DNA from: Clostridia bacterium
GTDB lineage: Bacteria > Bacillota > Clostridia > TANB77 > CAG-508
Assembly (NCBI GenBank): GCA_017404025.1
Contig: JAFRDD010000009.1
Span: forward strand, 1 to 40,777
Direction: 5' to 3'
DNA length: 40,777 nt
In this document: one piece after another, positions 7,954 through 15,947 of the stretch
Layout of the letters: each line of letters starts with the position of its first letter
Position numbering within the stretch: the first letter of the stretch is position 1
Position numbers and translations under genes: made by a program
Notes under the pieces: model-generated
Told to the model about the DNA's origin: nothing
What the model saw: the letters and a program-made list of their open reading frames with translations, nothing else
The model's database searches: none

Positions 7954-8646
7954 ATGTTAATTACGTTTTTTAGAGCAATTATCTTATACATAATAGTTTT
8001 AATTGTTATGAGAGCAATGGGGAAAAGAGAAATAGGACAATTGCAACCATTTGAATTGGCCATTTCTATAATGATTGCAGATTTAGCATCAATTCCTATG
8101 GCAGAAATAGGAATTCCTATAACAAATGGTATTATTCCGATTCTGGGTTTATTAATAATGCATTTATTAATTTCTTTTATCAATTTAAAAAGTGTAAAAT
8201 TAAGAGAAATAATATGTGGAAAACCTAGAATCTTAATATATAGAGGAATAATTGATGAAAAGGCATTAAAAAAGGAAAGATTTACAATTAATGAATTACA
8301 AGAAAGACTAAGAGGAGATAATGTTATAAATTTAGGAGATGTAGAATATGCAATTCTAGAAACAAATGGAGAAATTACAGTTATATTGAAACCAGAAAAA
8401 AGAGGAGTTACAGTTGAAGATTTGAAATTAGACTCCATATATGAAGGAATAACTTATGATTTAGTTGTTGATGGAAAAATAATGTATGATAATTTAAAAA
8501 AATTGGGTAAAGATTATAATTGGTTAAAGAATCAATTAAAGCAATATAAAATTAAGCCAGAAGAGGCACTGATTGCAACAATAGATGGAAAACAGAAAAT
8601 TTTTTGTCAAAAAAAAGGAGAGAAATTTGAAAGAAATAACTATTAG
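7954..8646 (+). CDS. DUF421 (YetF family) membrane protein
   Basis: 230 residues: three membrane helices in the first 85 residues, with the family signature MRAMGKREIGQLQPFELAI, then two copies of a small alpha/beta cytoplasmic domain. YetF proteins are found in sporulating Firmicutes and have been tied to spore germination or membrane traits. No enzyme activity is established. The gene overlaps the next one by 20 bases and AGGAG is placed well before the ATG, so the two form a translationally coupled pair. Confidence 0.88.
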   Translation: MLITFFRAIILYIIVLIVMRAMGKREIGQLQPFELAISIMIADLASIPMAEIGIPITNGIIPILGLLIMHLLISFINLKSVKLREIICGKPRILIYRGIIDEKALKKERFTINELQERLRGDNVINLGDVEYAILETNGEITVILKPEKRGVTVEDLKLDSIYEGITYDLVVDGKIMYDNLKKLGKDYNWLKNQLKQYKIKPEEALIATIDGKQKIFCQKKGEKFERNNY

Positions 8647-9016
8647 TATTTTAATAATTATAAGTATATTTATTGGAAATTTTATAACTCAAAATTATAC
8701 TAATTATGCAACAGAACATACATCTAAGCAGCTAAGTTCCTTGAAAGAGATTATGGTTTCTAATGAAGAAAATATAAAAAAAGATTTAGAAGATAAAGTA
8801 GATAAAATACATGAAGAATGGGATGAAAAATATGAAAAACTTGCATATTATATAGAACATAATGAATTAGAAAAAATTGAAAGTGGATTAACATTAGTTA
8901 GAAGCTATATTGAAACTGAAGAATACACCGAAAGCATTGGAAAAGTAGATGAAACTATATATTTATTGAGGCATTTAGAAGATAAAAATAAATTTAGCTT
9001 AAAAAATATATTTTAA
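8627..9016 (+). CDS. DUF4363-type small membrane protein
   Basis: 129 residues from a TTG start at 8627, chosen because AAAGGAG (8614-8620) precedes it and the N terminus then begins at the membrane anchor (about residues 4-20). The rest is a predicted extracytoplasmic helical bundle rich in Glu and Lys. It overlaps the end of the DUF421 gene, the pairing usually seen for DUF4363. Function unknown, but the pairing suggests a complex or shared role with the YetF-like protein. Confidence 0.75.
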   Translation: MKEITISILIIISIFIGNFITQNYTNYATEHTSKQLSSLKEIMVSNEENIKKDLEDKVDKIHEEWDEKYEKLAYYIEHNELEKIESGLTLVRSYIETEEYTESIGKVDETIYLLRHLEDKNKFSLKNIF

Positions 9017-9097
9017 TTTGCTATTTTGTGTCGAAAAATGTAAAAAAACATATTATATAATATAGTATTTTTAAATACTATATGGGGGGTGACTTCT

Positions 9098-9355
9098 ATG
9101 AATGACAAAGAAATAGTATGTTGTTATGATAATACAGAAGATAAATGCCCTAGAAAGAAAAATTGTTTAGGAATAGTTGGAACAATATTATTAGTATCAT
9201 TTGGTGTTGTAATAGGTTTAATAATAGGAGCTGCAATTTCAGAAGCTGTACTTGCAGCGTTACCTGCAGTAATAGTTTTAGCGGTTGTTTTAGGATTATT
9301 ATTTATATTAAATTTAATATTAATTATTTGTAACAAGAAAAAATACAGAAGATAA
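9098..9355 (+). CDS. Small two-helix membrane protein with Cys-rich N terminus
   Basis: 85 residues. The N terminus (1-26) contains four cysteines in a CCYDNTEDKCPRKKNC arrangement. Two membrane segments (about 28-50 and 54-76) and a basic tail follow. ATG 9098 lies 7 bases after GGGGGGTGA, and a GTG in that site is unlikely to be used. I do not recognise a family. The cysteines could bind metal or form disulfides. A terminator follows immediately. Confidence 0.65.
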   Translation: MNDKEIVCCYDNTEDKCPRKKNCLGIVGTILLVSFGVVIGLIIGAAISEAVLAALPAVIVLAVVLGLLFILNLILIICNKKKYRR

Positions 9356-9359
9356 AATA

Positions 9360-9393
9360 AAGCGAAAGCAATAAAAAATGCTTTCGCTTCTTT
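9360..9393 (+). terminator. Intrinsic terminator
   Basis: An 11-bp perfect stem AAGCGAAAGCA (9360-9370) with TGCTTTCGCTT (9379-9389) is followed by CTTT. The opposite strand has fewer T after the stem, so it mainly serves the plus-strand gene. Confidence 0.7.
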
Positions 9394-9398
9394 AATAA

Positions 9399-9842
9399 TT
9401 ATAAATACTTTTTTAAAGTTTCGACACTATCTTCTTGCATAACAACAAAATCATTTAAAATGTTTTTTACATCAGGAGAAATGTTAGAAGAATTATCATT
9501 AGCATTAATTAAACGTCTTCCTTCAATAATTCCCATATTAGTTCCTTGCATTAATAATTCAGATAACTTTGAAGTTGTATCATCAGTCATAGTTTTCATT
9601 TGAATACCATACCAAGTCATCATTTTATTCATAACATTGGTTTCGTGAGGTTCTTTTGAAGTATAATTTGAATATAAATTATTTACTCTTTCAGAGATTT
9701 TTTCATATTTGTTATATTCTACATCTAAAACATGTTTAAAATCTTGATCTTCAACTTTTTCTGAGACATAAGCGATTGCGTCCATACCCATAGTTGCACC
9801 TTTATTAACTTCATCTAAGATATTTAAATTTTGATTTTCCAT
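9399..9842 (-). CDS. Helical-bundle protein, ferritin-like fold suspected
   Basis: 147 residues, almost wholly alpha-helical with no membrane segment. The pattern (MGMDAIAYVSEKVEDQDFKHVLDVEYNKY and later MTWYGIQMKTM) suggests four amphipathic helices as in ferritin-like bundles, but I see no clear ExxH metal ligands. ATG 9842 has AGGAG 9 bases upstream. A possible sigma-F/G promoter lies 33-62 bases upstream, hinting at forespore expression. Function unknown. Confidence 0.65.
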   Translation of the reverse strand: MENQNLNILDEVNKGATMGMDAIAYVSEKVEDQDFKHVLDVEYNKYEKISERVNNLYSNYTSKEPHETNVMNKMMTWYGIQMKTMTDDTTSKLSELLMQGTNMGIIEGRRLINANDNSSNISPDVKNILNDFVVMQEDSVETLKKYL

Positions 9843-9874
9843 AAATATACTCCTATCAAAAAATATTATACATT

Positions 9875-9904
9875 TATTATGAACAAAAATATAAAAAAAA
9901 TGCA
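9875..9904 (-). promoter_or_regulatory. Possible forespore (sigma-F/G-like) promoter
   Basis: On the minus strand TGCATT (9904-9899), a 17-base spacer and CATAATA (9881-9875) resemble the TGMATA/CATAMTA pattern of sigma-F and sigma-G promoters. AT-richness makes chance matches likely. Confidence 0.35.
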
Positions 9905-9924
9905 TAAAATTTGCAAAAAAATCA

Positions 9925-9982
9925 AATGTTAACCTTGACAAACATTCTTGCTCGTTATATAATGTTAGCTGTAGTTAACATT
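9925..9982 (+). promoter_or_regulatory. Promoter with two tandem operators for the suf regulon
   Basis: TTGACA (9935-9940), a 17-base spacer and TATAAT (9958-9963). Two inverted repeats of identical 9-4-9 geometry overlap it. AATGTTAAC-CTTG-ACAAACATT (9925-9946) covers the -35. AATGTTAGC-TGTA-GTTAACATT (9961-9982) starts in the -10 and runs over the likely start site. Their centres are 36 bases apart. The second copy matches at 8 of 9 paired positions and the first at 6 of 9. The layout predicts repression by the HTH protein encoded next. Confidence 0.8.
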
Positions 9983-9994
9983 AAGGAGGAAAGT

Positions 9995-10468
9995 ATGATA
10001 TCTAAGTCTTTAGAAGAATATTTAAAAACAATATATATAATAAATAAGCAAAATGGAAAAGTAAGAGTTACAGATATTGCAAACAAAATGAATTGTACAA
10101 AACCGAGTGTAAATAAAGCTATAAACAATTTAAAAGAAAACAATTTATTAAATTATGAATCTTATGGAGAAATCGAGCTTACAAAAGAAGGAGAAGATTT
10201 AGCTAAAAAAATAATAGAGGCTTATGATATAGTTTTTGTATTTCTAAAAGATGTATTAAATTTAGAAGAAGAAGATGCTAAATGCGAGGCAGAAAGCATA
10301 AAATCATCTTTAACAGATAATACAATAAACCAATTGGCCAAATATGTGCACAAAGAGTTAGGTTTAAATAATTTAAATTGTAATTATGATATAAATCAAG
10401 AAAAATGTAGAAGTTGTATAAAAAGAACTTCTAAAAAGCCAATAATAAAAGCTAGAAAGGAAAATTAA
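9995..10468 (+). CDS. DtxR-fold regulator with Cys-rich tail, likely suf repressor
   Basis: 157 residues from ATG 9995 (AAGGAGG just upstream). Residues 1-70 form a DtxR/MntR-type winged helix (SLEEYLKTIYII, then TDIANKMNCTKPSVNKAINNL). Residues 71-125 correspond to the dimerisation region. At positions where DtxR/MntR carry metal-binding histidines I see AYDIV (Tyr77) and CEAES (Cys97, Glu100, Ser101), so the usual mononuclear site looks altered. The tail has Cys129, Cys138 and Cys141. This favours Fe-S or thiol sensing over Mn or Fe(II) sensing. The gene starts the suf operon, 1 base before sufC, with two operators at its promoter. Confidence 0.75.
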   Translation: MISKSLEEYLKTIYIINKQNGKVRVTDIANKMNCTKPSVNKAINNLKENNLLNYESYGEIELTKEGEDLAKKIIEAYDIVFVFLKDVLNLEEEDAKCEAESIKSSLTDNTINQLAKYVHKELGLNNLNCNYDINQEKCRSCIKRTSKKPIIKARKEN

Positions 10469-10469
10469 A

Positions 10470-11207
10470 ATGAGTGATAATTTATTAGAAATAAATAATT
10501 TATATTTAAATGCGGAAGAAAAAGAAATATTAAAAGGAATTAATTTAAAAATAAAGCCAGGAGAAATACATGTAATAATGGGGCCAAACGGTTCTGGTAA
10601 AACGACAACAGCAAATGCGATATTGAACAATCTTGAATATACAAAGAAAAGTGGAAACATAGTATTCGAAGGTGAAGATATAAGCAATTTAAAAACTGAT
10701 GAAATTGCAAGAAAAGGAGTATTTATGTCTTTTCAATTACCAGAAGAAATACCAGGGATATCAGTTACAAATTTTTTGAAATATGCAAAAAATAAAATGA
10801 CAGGAGAACCTGTAAAAGTATTTAAGTTTAAAGAAGAATTAAAACAATATATGGAACAATTAAATATGAATCCACAAAACATGGAAAGAAGCCTAAATGT
10901 AGGATTTTCTGGTGGGGAAAAAAAGAAAAATGAAATATTGCAAATGCTTGTATTAAATCCAAAACTTGCAATATTAGATGAGACTGATTCAGGACTTGAT
11001 GTAGACGCAATAAAGACAGTATCAAAAGGAATTGAAATGTTTAAAAATGAAAGTAATGCAGTTTTAATTATTACTCATAATAATAAAATTTTACACAATT
11101 TAAAAGTTGATTATGTTCATGTATTGGTTGATGGAAAAATAGTTGCAACTGGAAATCAAGAATTAGCAACTATTATTGAAAATGAAGGATATGGTAAATA
11201 CAAATAA
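10470..11207 (+). CDS. sufC: Fe-S cluster assembly ATPase SufC
   Basis: 245 residues, an ABC-type ATPase that forms the SufBC2D scaffold and drives cluster assembly. Walker A is GPNGSGKTT, the signature is NVGFSGGEKKKNEIL (SufC-type, with SGGE rather than the usual SGGQ), Walker B is LAILDETDSGLDVDA and the switch His lies in ITHNN. It begins 1 base after the regulator gene, so the two are translationally linked. A 91-base perfect palindromic repeat element separates it from sufB. Confidence 0.97.
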   Translation: MSDNLLEINNLYLNAEEKEILKGINLKIKPGEIHVIMGPNGSGKTTTANAILNNLEYTKKSGNIVFEGEDISNLKTDEIARKGVFMSFQLPEEIPGISVTNFLKYAKNKMTGEPVKVFKFKEELKQYMEQLNMNPQNMERSLNVGFSGGEKKKNEILQMLVLNPKLAILDETDSGLDVDAIKTVSKGIEMFKNESNAVLIITHNNKILHNLKVDYVHVLVDGKIVATGNQELATIIENEGYGKYK

Positions 11208-11322
11208 ATTTTCAAGAGATTTTCAAGAGGTTTTCAAGAGATTTTCAAGAGGGACGGTCCTTTTTGAAAATTTATTAACAATTTTCAAAAAGGACCGTCC
11301 CTCTTGAAAATCTCTTGAAAAT
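11208..11322. repeat. Long palindromic repeat inside the suf operon (GGGACGGTCC family)
   Basis: The arms 11231-11271 and 11281-11321 are perfect inverted copies of 41 bases with a 9-base loop, and extra TTTTCAAGAG units stand on the left. In mRNA this gives a very stable hairpin between sufC and sufB. It may protect the upstream mRNA end or lower expression of downstream genes. It has no T-run and is not a standard terminator. Confidence 0.92.
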
Positions 11323-11338
11323 TAAAAAGGAGTTAAAA

Positions 11339-12739
11339 ATGAGTAAAACTTATGTTGAAGATATAAATAGAAATGTTTATGATATAAAAAATGAAGATAA
11401 TTATGATTATAAAATACAAAAGGGTTTAACAAGAGAAATAGTTGAAGAAATATCAAAACAAAAAAAAGATCCGGATTGGATGAGAGAAATTAGATTAAAA
11501 GCATTAGAGGCTTATAATAATTTAGAACTTCCAACATGGGGACCAGATTTATCAGAATTAAAAATGGATGAAATAGCAACATATGTTAGACCTAAAACTG
11601 GAATGAGTAATTCTTGGGAAGATGTTCCAGAGGATATTAGAAATACATTTGATAAATTAGGAATTCCTGAATCAGAGAAAAAATCTTTAGCAGGTGTAGG
11701 AGCACAGTATGATTCAGAAGTTGTTTATCATAATATGAAAGAAGAACTTATAAAACAAGGTGTTATCTATACAGATATGGAAACAGCAGTAAGAGAATAT
11801 CCTGAAATAGTAAAAGAGCATTTTATGAAATGTGTTCCAATAACAGATCATAAATTTGTCGCGTTACATGCTGCTGTATGGTCTGGTGGGTCTTTTGTAT
11901 ATATACCAAAAGGAGTAAAACTTGAAATGCCACTTCAAAGTTATTTTAGACTTAACTCACCAGAATCAGGACAATTTGAACATACATTAATAATAGTAGA
12001 AGAAGGGGCAAGCCTTCACTTTATAGAAGGATGTAGTGCGCCAAAATATAATAAAGTAAATTTACATGCTGGATGTGTTGAATTATATGTAAAAGATAAT
12101 GCATATTTAAGATACTCAACAATTGAAAACTGGTCAAAAAATATGCTTAACTTAAACACAAAAAAAGCAATAATAGGTAAAAATGCACAAGTGGATTGGG
12201 TTACGGGATCATTTGGATCAAAAATATCAATGTTATACCCATTAAGTGTTTTAAATGGAGAAGGTGCAAAAACAGAATATACAGGTATTTCTTTTGCTGG
12301 AGAAGGACAAAATTTAGATACAGGATTCAAAACTATACACAATGCACCAAATACATCAAGTGTAGTTAATAGCAAATCAATATCTAAAAATGGAGGAAAA
12401 TGTACTTATCGTTCACTTGTTAAAATATCAGAAAATGCAAAAGGTTCAAAATGTTCTGTATCTTGTGAATCTCTTATGTTAGATGATATATCTATTTCAG
12501 ATACAATTCCAGTAAATGATGTGCAAACAGATGAAGTAGAATTTTCTCATGAAGCAAAAATAGGAAAAATAAGTGATAAAACAATATTCTATTTAATGAG
12601 TAGAGGCTTATCAGAAGAAGATGCAAAAGCAATGATAGTAAGAGGATTTGCAGCACCAATTTCAAATGAATTGCCAGTAGAGTATGCTGTTGAGATGAAT
12701 AATCTTATTAATCTTGAATTAGAGGGGGCGATAGGATAA
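11339..12739 (+). CDS. sufB: Fe-S cluster scaffold protein SufB
   Basis: 466 residues, the usual SufB length. It forms the SufBC2D scaffold on which clusters are built. The N-terminal region (GLTREIVEEISKQKKDPDWM) and the beta-helix core (GSFVYIPKGVKLEMPLQSYF, HFIEGCSAP) are typical, and the C-terminal SHEAKIGKISD/FYLMSRGLSEEDAKAMIVRGF block is present. ATG 11339 follows AAAAAGGAG. An in-frame ATG 24 bases earlier sits in the repeat flank and is rejected. The stop codon overlaps the sufD start (TAATG). Confidence 0.97.
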   Translation: MSKTYVEDINRNVYDIKNEDNYDYKIQKGLTREIVEEISKQKKDPDWMREIRLKALEAYNNLELPTWGPDLSELKMDEIATYVRPKTGMSNSWEDVPEDIRNTFDKLGIPESEKKSLAGVGAQYDSEVVYHNMKEELIKQGVIYTDMETAVREYPEIVKEHFMKCVPITDHKFVALHAAVWSGGSFVYIPKGVKLEMPLQSYFRLNSPESGQFEHTLIIVEEGASLHFIEGCSAPKYNKVNLHAGCVELYVKDNAYLRYSTIENWSKNMLNLNTKKAIIGKNAQVDWVTGSFGSKISMLYPLSVLNGEGAKTEYTGISFAGEGQNLDTGFKTIHNAPNTSSVVNSKSISKNGGKCTYRSLVKISENAKGSKCSVSCESLMLDDISISDTIPVNDVQTDEVEFSHEAKIGKISDKTIFYLMSRGLSEEDAKAMIVRGFAAPISNELPVEYAVEMNNLINLELEGAIG

Positions 12740-13797
12740 TGGTAAATTTAAATGAAACACCAGTAAGAACATGTGAACATTTTAAAATAAATAATATTAA
12801 ACTTGAGAATGTACTATTTCCAAACGAAGTAGAGGAATTTAGAAATATTAATATATCTAAAGTACATTCAAATGTAAACATAGATTCAAAAACAAAAAAA
12901 GTAAAGTTAGCTTATGGACTAAGTGAAATATTATTGGAACAAATAAATAATAATTCTAATGCAAATATAAATATTGAAATAAATAGTAAAACAAATAATG
13001 AATCAAAAATAGAGTTTAAATTAGACAAAGACAATTTGAATTTAATAGATAATATACAAATAACAGCAAATGAAAATACAAAATCTACATTTATTATAAA
13101 ATATGAATCTGAAAATAATATTGAAGGATATCACAATGGAATAATAAATGTTAATGCAAAAAAAGAATCTGAAATTAATATTATAGTTGTAAATTTATTA
13201 AATGAAATATCTAATAATTTTTTAGCAATAGAAAATTTAATAGAAAATAATGCAAAAGTTAATTTTACAATTATTGATTTTGGTGGAAAGAATACTATTT
13301 CAAATTATTATTCAAATTTAATAGGCGAGAAATCTGAAAGTAATTTAAAAACAATATATATAGGAAAAGAAAATCAAATTTTAGATTTAAACTATATTGA
13401 TGAATTAAGAGGCGCTAAGTCAAATGCAAATATAGAAGTTCAAGGAGTTTTAAAAGATAATGCTAAAAAGAACTTTAAGGGAACAATAGATTTTAAAAAA
13501 GGATGTAAGAAAGCTATTGGAAGTGAAAATGAAAATTGTATGTTATTATCTGACACAGCCAAATCATTAGCATTACCAATACTTTTATGTTCAGAAGAAG
13601 ATGTAGAAGGAGCCCATAGTACATCTTGCGGTAAAATTGGAGAAAAAGAATTATTCTATATAATGAGTAGAGGATTTGATGTGAAAGAAGCTATGAAACT
13701 TATGGTTAGAGCCAATTTCAATGGGATTTTAGAAAGTATAAAAAATGAAGAATTAAAAAATCAAATATTAGAGGAAATTGATAAAAAAATAGACTGA
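12739..13797 (+). CDS. sufD: Fe-S cluster assembly protein SufD
   Basis: 352 residues, shorter than many SufD proteins. Its poorly conserved N-terminal and middle beta-helix (very rich in Asn, Ile and Lys) leads into the family C-terminal block ALPILLCSEEDVEGAHSTSCG and ELFYIMSRGFDVKEAMKLMVRA. The conserved His and Cys of that block (GAHSTSCG) lie where SufB and SufD meet. It starts within the sufB stop (1-base overlap), so translation is coupled. Confidence 0.93.
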   Translation: MVNLNETPVRTCEHFKINNIKLENVLFPNEVEEFRNINISKVHSNVNIDSKTKKVKLAYGLSEILLEQINNNSNANINIEINSKTNNESKIEFKLDKDNLNLIDNIQITANENTKSTFIIKYESENNIEGYHNGIINVNAKKESEINIIVVNLLNEISNNFLAIENLIENNAKVNFTIIDFGGKNTISNYYSNLIGEKSESNLKTIYIGKENQILDLNYIDELRGAKSNANIEVQGVLKDNAKKNFKGTIDFKKGCKKAIGSENENCMLLSDTAKSLALPILLCSEEDVEGAHSTSCGKIGEKELFYIMSRGFDVKEAMKLMVRANFNGILESIKNEELKNQILEEIDKKID

Positions 13798-13813
13798 TTT
13801 AAGGTGCTTTTTA

Positions 13814-13857
13814 GGGACAGGTACAAAAAACAGTAAATGTTTTTTGTACCTGTCCCC
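13814..13857. repeat. Palindromic repeat, GGGACAGGTAC family, copy 1 (inside suf operon)
   Basis: The arms GGGACAGGTACAAAAAACA (13814-13832) and its perfect complement (13838-13856) enclose a 5-base loop. It belongs to a second family that shares only the GGGAC core with the GGGACGGTCC repeats. It lies between sufD and sufS. A degenerate copy is at the 3' end of tsaE. Confidence 0.92.
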
Positions 13858-13909
13858 AAAATACAAAAATTCAAATTTTAGAGGAAATTGATAGGAGATT
13901 AGATTAAAT

Positions 13910-15127
13910 ATGAATGAAATAAAAAAAGATTTTCCGATATTTACAAATAGAAAAATTGCATATTTGGATAGTGGAGCTACAACGCAAAAACCGGTACAAG
14001 TAATAAATGCGGTAAAAGACTTTTATGAAAAAATAAATAGCAATATTCATAGAGGAGCATATTCATTAAGCATGGAAGCAACTCAAATTTATGAAGAAAC
14101 AAGAGCAAAGATTGCAAAATTTATAAATGCTAGACACTCTGAAGAAATAATATATTCTAAAAATGCAACAGAAAGTTTGAATCTAATAGCATATTCATAT
14201 GGTCTAAATAATTTGAAAAAAGATGACGAAATTGCTATATCAATAATGGAACATCATTCTAATTTAGTTCCATGGCAAAAAGTTGCAAGTGCTACAGGTA
14301 GTAAATTAAATTATATGTATATAAATGAAGAATTTGAAATTTCAGATGAAGAAATAGAAAGTACAATTACAGATAAAACTAAAATAGTTGCAATTACACA
14401 TGTTTCAAATGTATTAGGAACAATAAATAATGTGAAGAAAATAATTAAATATGCTCATAAAAAAGGTGCTATTGTAGTTGTAGATGCATCACAGAGTATT
14501 CCTCATATGAAGATAGATGTACAAGATTTAGATTGTGATTTTTTAGCTTTTTCAGGACATAAAATGCTTGCACCACTTGGAATTGGAATATTATATGGTA
14601 AAAGAGAAATACTAAACAAAATGGAGCCTTTTCTAATGGGTGGAGATATGATAGAATATGTTTATGAACAAGAAACAACATATGCGCCTTTACCTAATAA
14701 ATTTGAAGCGGGAACCCAAAATATTGAAGGGGTAATAGGTTTAGGTGCTGCAATTGATTATATTGAAAATATAGGATATGATAAAATTCAAGAAATAGAA
14801 AAAGAGGTTGTTTGTTATGCTATACAACAACTATCAAAATTGGATTTTTTAACTTTATATGTAACTCCTAATAAAGAAAATCATTCAGCAGTAATTTCGT
14901 TTAATATAAAAGGAGTACACCCACATGATGTTGCAAGTATATTAGATTCGGAAGGAGTATGTGTACGCTCTGGAAACCATTGTGCGCAACCACTTTTAAG
15001 AAGTATGGGAATAGATTCAACATGTAGAGCTAGTTTTTATATTTATAATACAAAAGAAGATGTTGATAGATTAGTAGATGCTTTAAAAAAGGCTTATAAT
15101 ATGTTTGAAAAATATATTGTAAAATAA
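13910..15127 (+). CDS. sufS: Cysteine desulfurase SufS
   Basis: 405 residues, a PLP enzyme that takes sulfur from cysteine for cluster assembly. The PLP lysine is Lys218 in FSGHKMLAPLGIG and the persulfide cysteine is Cys358 in RSGNHCAQPLL. The group II SufS signature HRGAYSLS is near residue 47. Its expected partner SufU is encoded about 370 bases downstream after a separate small transcription unit. The ATG is 112 bases after sufD, beyond a palindromic repeat. Confidence 0.97.
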   Translation: MNEIKKDFPIFTNRKIAYLDSGATTQKPVQVINAVKDFYEKINSNIHRGAYSLSMEATQIYEETRAKIAKFINARHSEEIIYSKNATESLNLIAYSYGLNNLKKDDEIAISIMEHHSNLVPWQKVASATGSKLNYMYINEEFEISDEEIESTITDKTKIVAITHVSNVLGTINNVKKIIKYAHKKGAIVVVDASQSIPHMKIDVQDLDCDFLAFSGHKMLAPLGIGILYGKREILNKMEPFLMGGDMIEYVYEQETTYAPLPNKFEAGTQNIEGVIGLGAAIDYIENIGYDKIQEIEKEVVCYAIQQLSKLDFLTLYVTPNKENHSAVISFNIKGVHPHDVASILDSEGVCVRSGNHCAQPLLRSMGIDSTCRASFYIYNTKEDVDRLVDALKKAYNMFEKYIVK

Positions 15128-15161
15128 TTGAATAAAATACGAAAAAAAGTTCGCAAAAATA

Positions 15162-15190
15162 TTGATTTAAATTTAACAATGTGATATAAT
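15162..15190 (+). promoter_or_regulatory. Sigma-A promoter of the 53-codon gene
   Basis: TTGATT (15162-15167), a 17-base spacer and TATAAT (15185-15190). Transcription would start near 15197, giving a leader of about 65 bases that holds GTTAAC twice (15208-15213 and 15252-15257). Confidence 0.7.
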
Positions 15191-15261
15191 CTTATCTAAT
15201 TGGGACGTTAACTGAATTCAGGCATAAATGTGTAAAATTTGCAAGGAGGAGGTTAACAACT

Positions 15262-15423
15262 ATGGAAGTGGTCAAAATTGTATTACTATTAGTAGTTTTA
15301 TTTCTGGGTCTGGCTTTTTTAGTACATATATGTGCAAAACATAATTGTATTTTAAAATACAGTTCTCAAAAAAGAAAAATAGAGATCTGCCCTAAGGACA
15401 AATCTCACCCAACCAAGAGATAA
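15262..15423 (+). CDS. 53-residue single-pass membrane peptide between sufS and sufU
   Basis: An ATG preceded by AAGGAGGAGG opens a 53-codon frame. It encodes one membrane helix (residues 4-22), a cluster HICAKHNC with Cys24 and Cys29, and a basic tail with Cys44. It has its own promoter and a strong terminator that overlaps the stop codon, so it is a transcription unit of about 250 bases in the suf cluster. I do not recognise the peptide. The His/Cys pattern could bind metal, and a role in sulfur or iron handling is only suggested by location. Confidence 0.65.
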   Translation: MEVVKIVLLLVVLFLGLAFLVHICAKHNCILKYSSQKRKIEICPKDKSHPTKR

Positions 15424-15444
15424 GGGCTTATGCTCTTATCTTTT
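15418..15444 (+). terminator. Intrinsic terminator of the 53-codon gene
   Basis: A 10-bp stem AGATAAGGGC (15418-15427) with GCTCTTATCT (15432-15441), one G-T pair and a TTAT tetraloop, is followed by TTT. It would limit read-through from sufS into sufU. Confidence 0.8.
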
Positions 15445-15497
15445 ATATTATTATATTAACATTATTTTATAAAATGTCAATAAGAAAGGTAAATGTA

Positions 15498-15932
15498 ATG
15501 GAAGATTTAACAGATGTATATAATGATTTAATAATGGAACATAGTATGAATTCATATAACAAAAAGAAATTAAAATGTTCAGACTTTTGCGAAATAGGTC
15601 ATAATCCAAATTGTGGAGATGAAATAACACTAGAAATAAAAATGAATGGTAACATAATAGAAGATATGGCTTTTTCAGGACATGGGTGTGCAATTTCTCA
15701 GAGTTCAACATCAATAATGATAGATACATTAAAAGGGAAAACAGTTGAAGAGGCAAAAGAAATAATAAAAACATTTATTGGAATGATAAAAAGAGAAACA
15801 AAAACAGAAGAAGAATTACAAAAATTAGAAGATGCAATAGCTTTTAGAAATATAGCAAATATGCCAGCAAGAGTAAAATGTGCTTTACTTGCTTGGCATA
15901 CTGTTGAAGATATTTTAAATAAAAATAAATAG
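15498..15932 (+). CDS. sufU: SufU sulfur-transfer protein
   Basis: 144 residues from ATG 15498 (GAAAGG upstream). An earlier in-frame ATG at 15474 lacks a ribosome binding site. SufU is the zinc-containing partner that accepts persulfide from SufS in Firmicutes. The ligands are Cys39 (NPNCGDE), Asp41, Cys64 (SGHGCAIS) and Cys128 (RVKCALLAW), the expected C-D-C-C set. The SufU-specific insertion is present around residues 95-115. mnmA starts 15 bases on. Confidence 0.95.
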   Translation: MEDLTDVYNDLIMEHSMNSYNKKKLKCSDFCEIGHNPNCGDEITLEIKMNGNIIEDMAFSGHGCAISQSSTSIMIDTLKGKTVEEAKEIIKTFIGMIKRETKTEEELQKLEDAIAFRNIANMPARVKCALLAWHTVEDILNKNK

Positions 15933-15947
15933 AAAGAAAGTAAAAAT

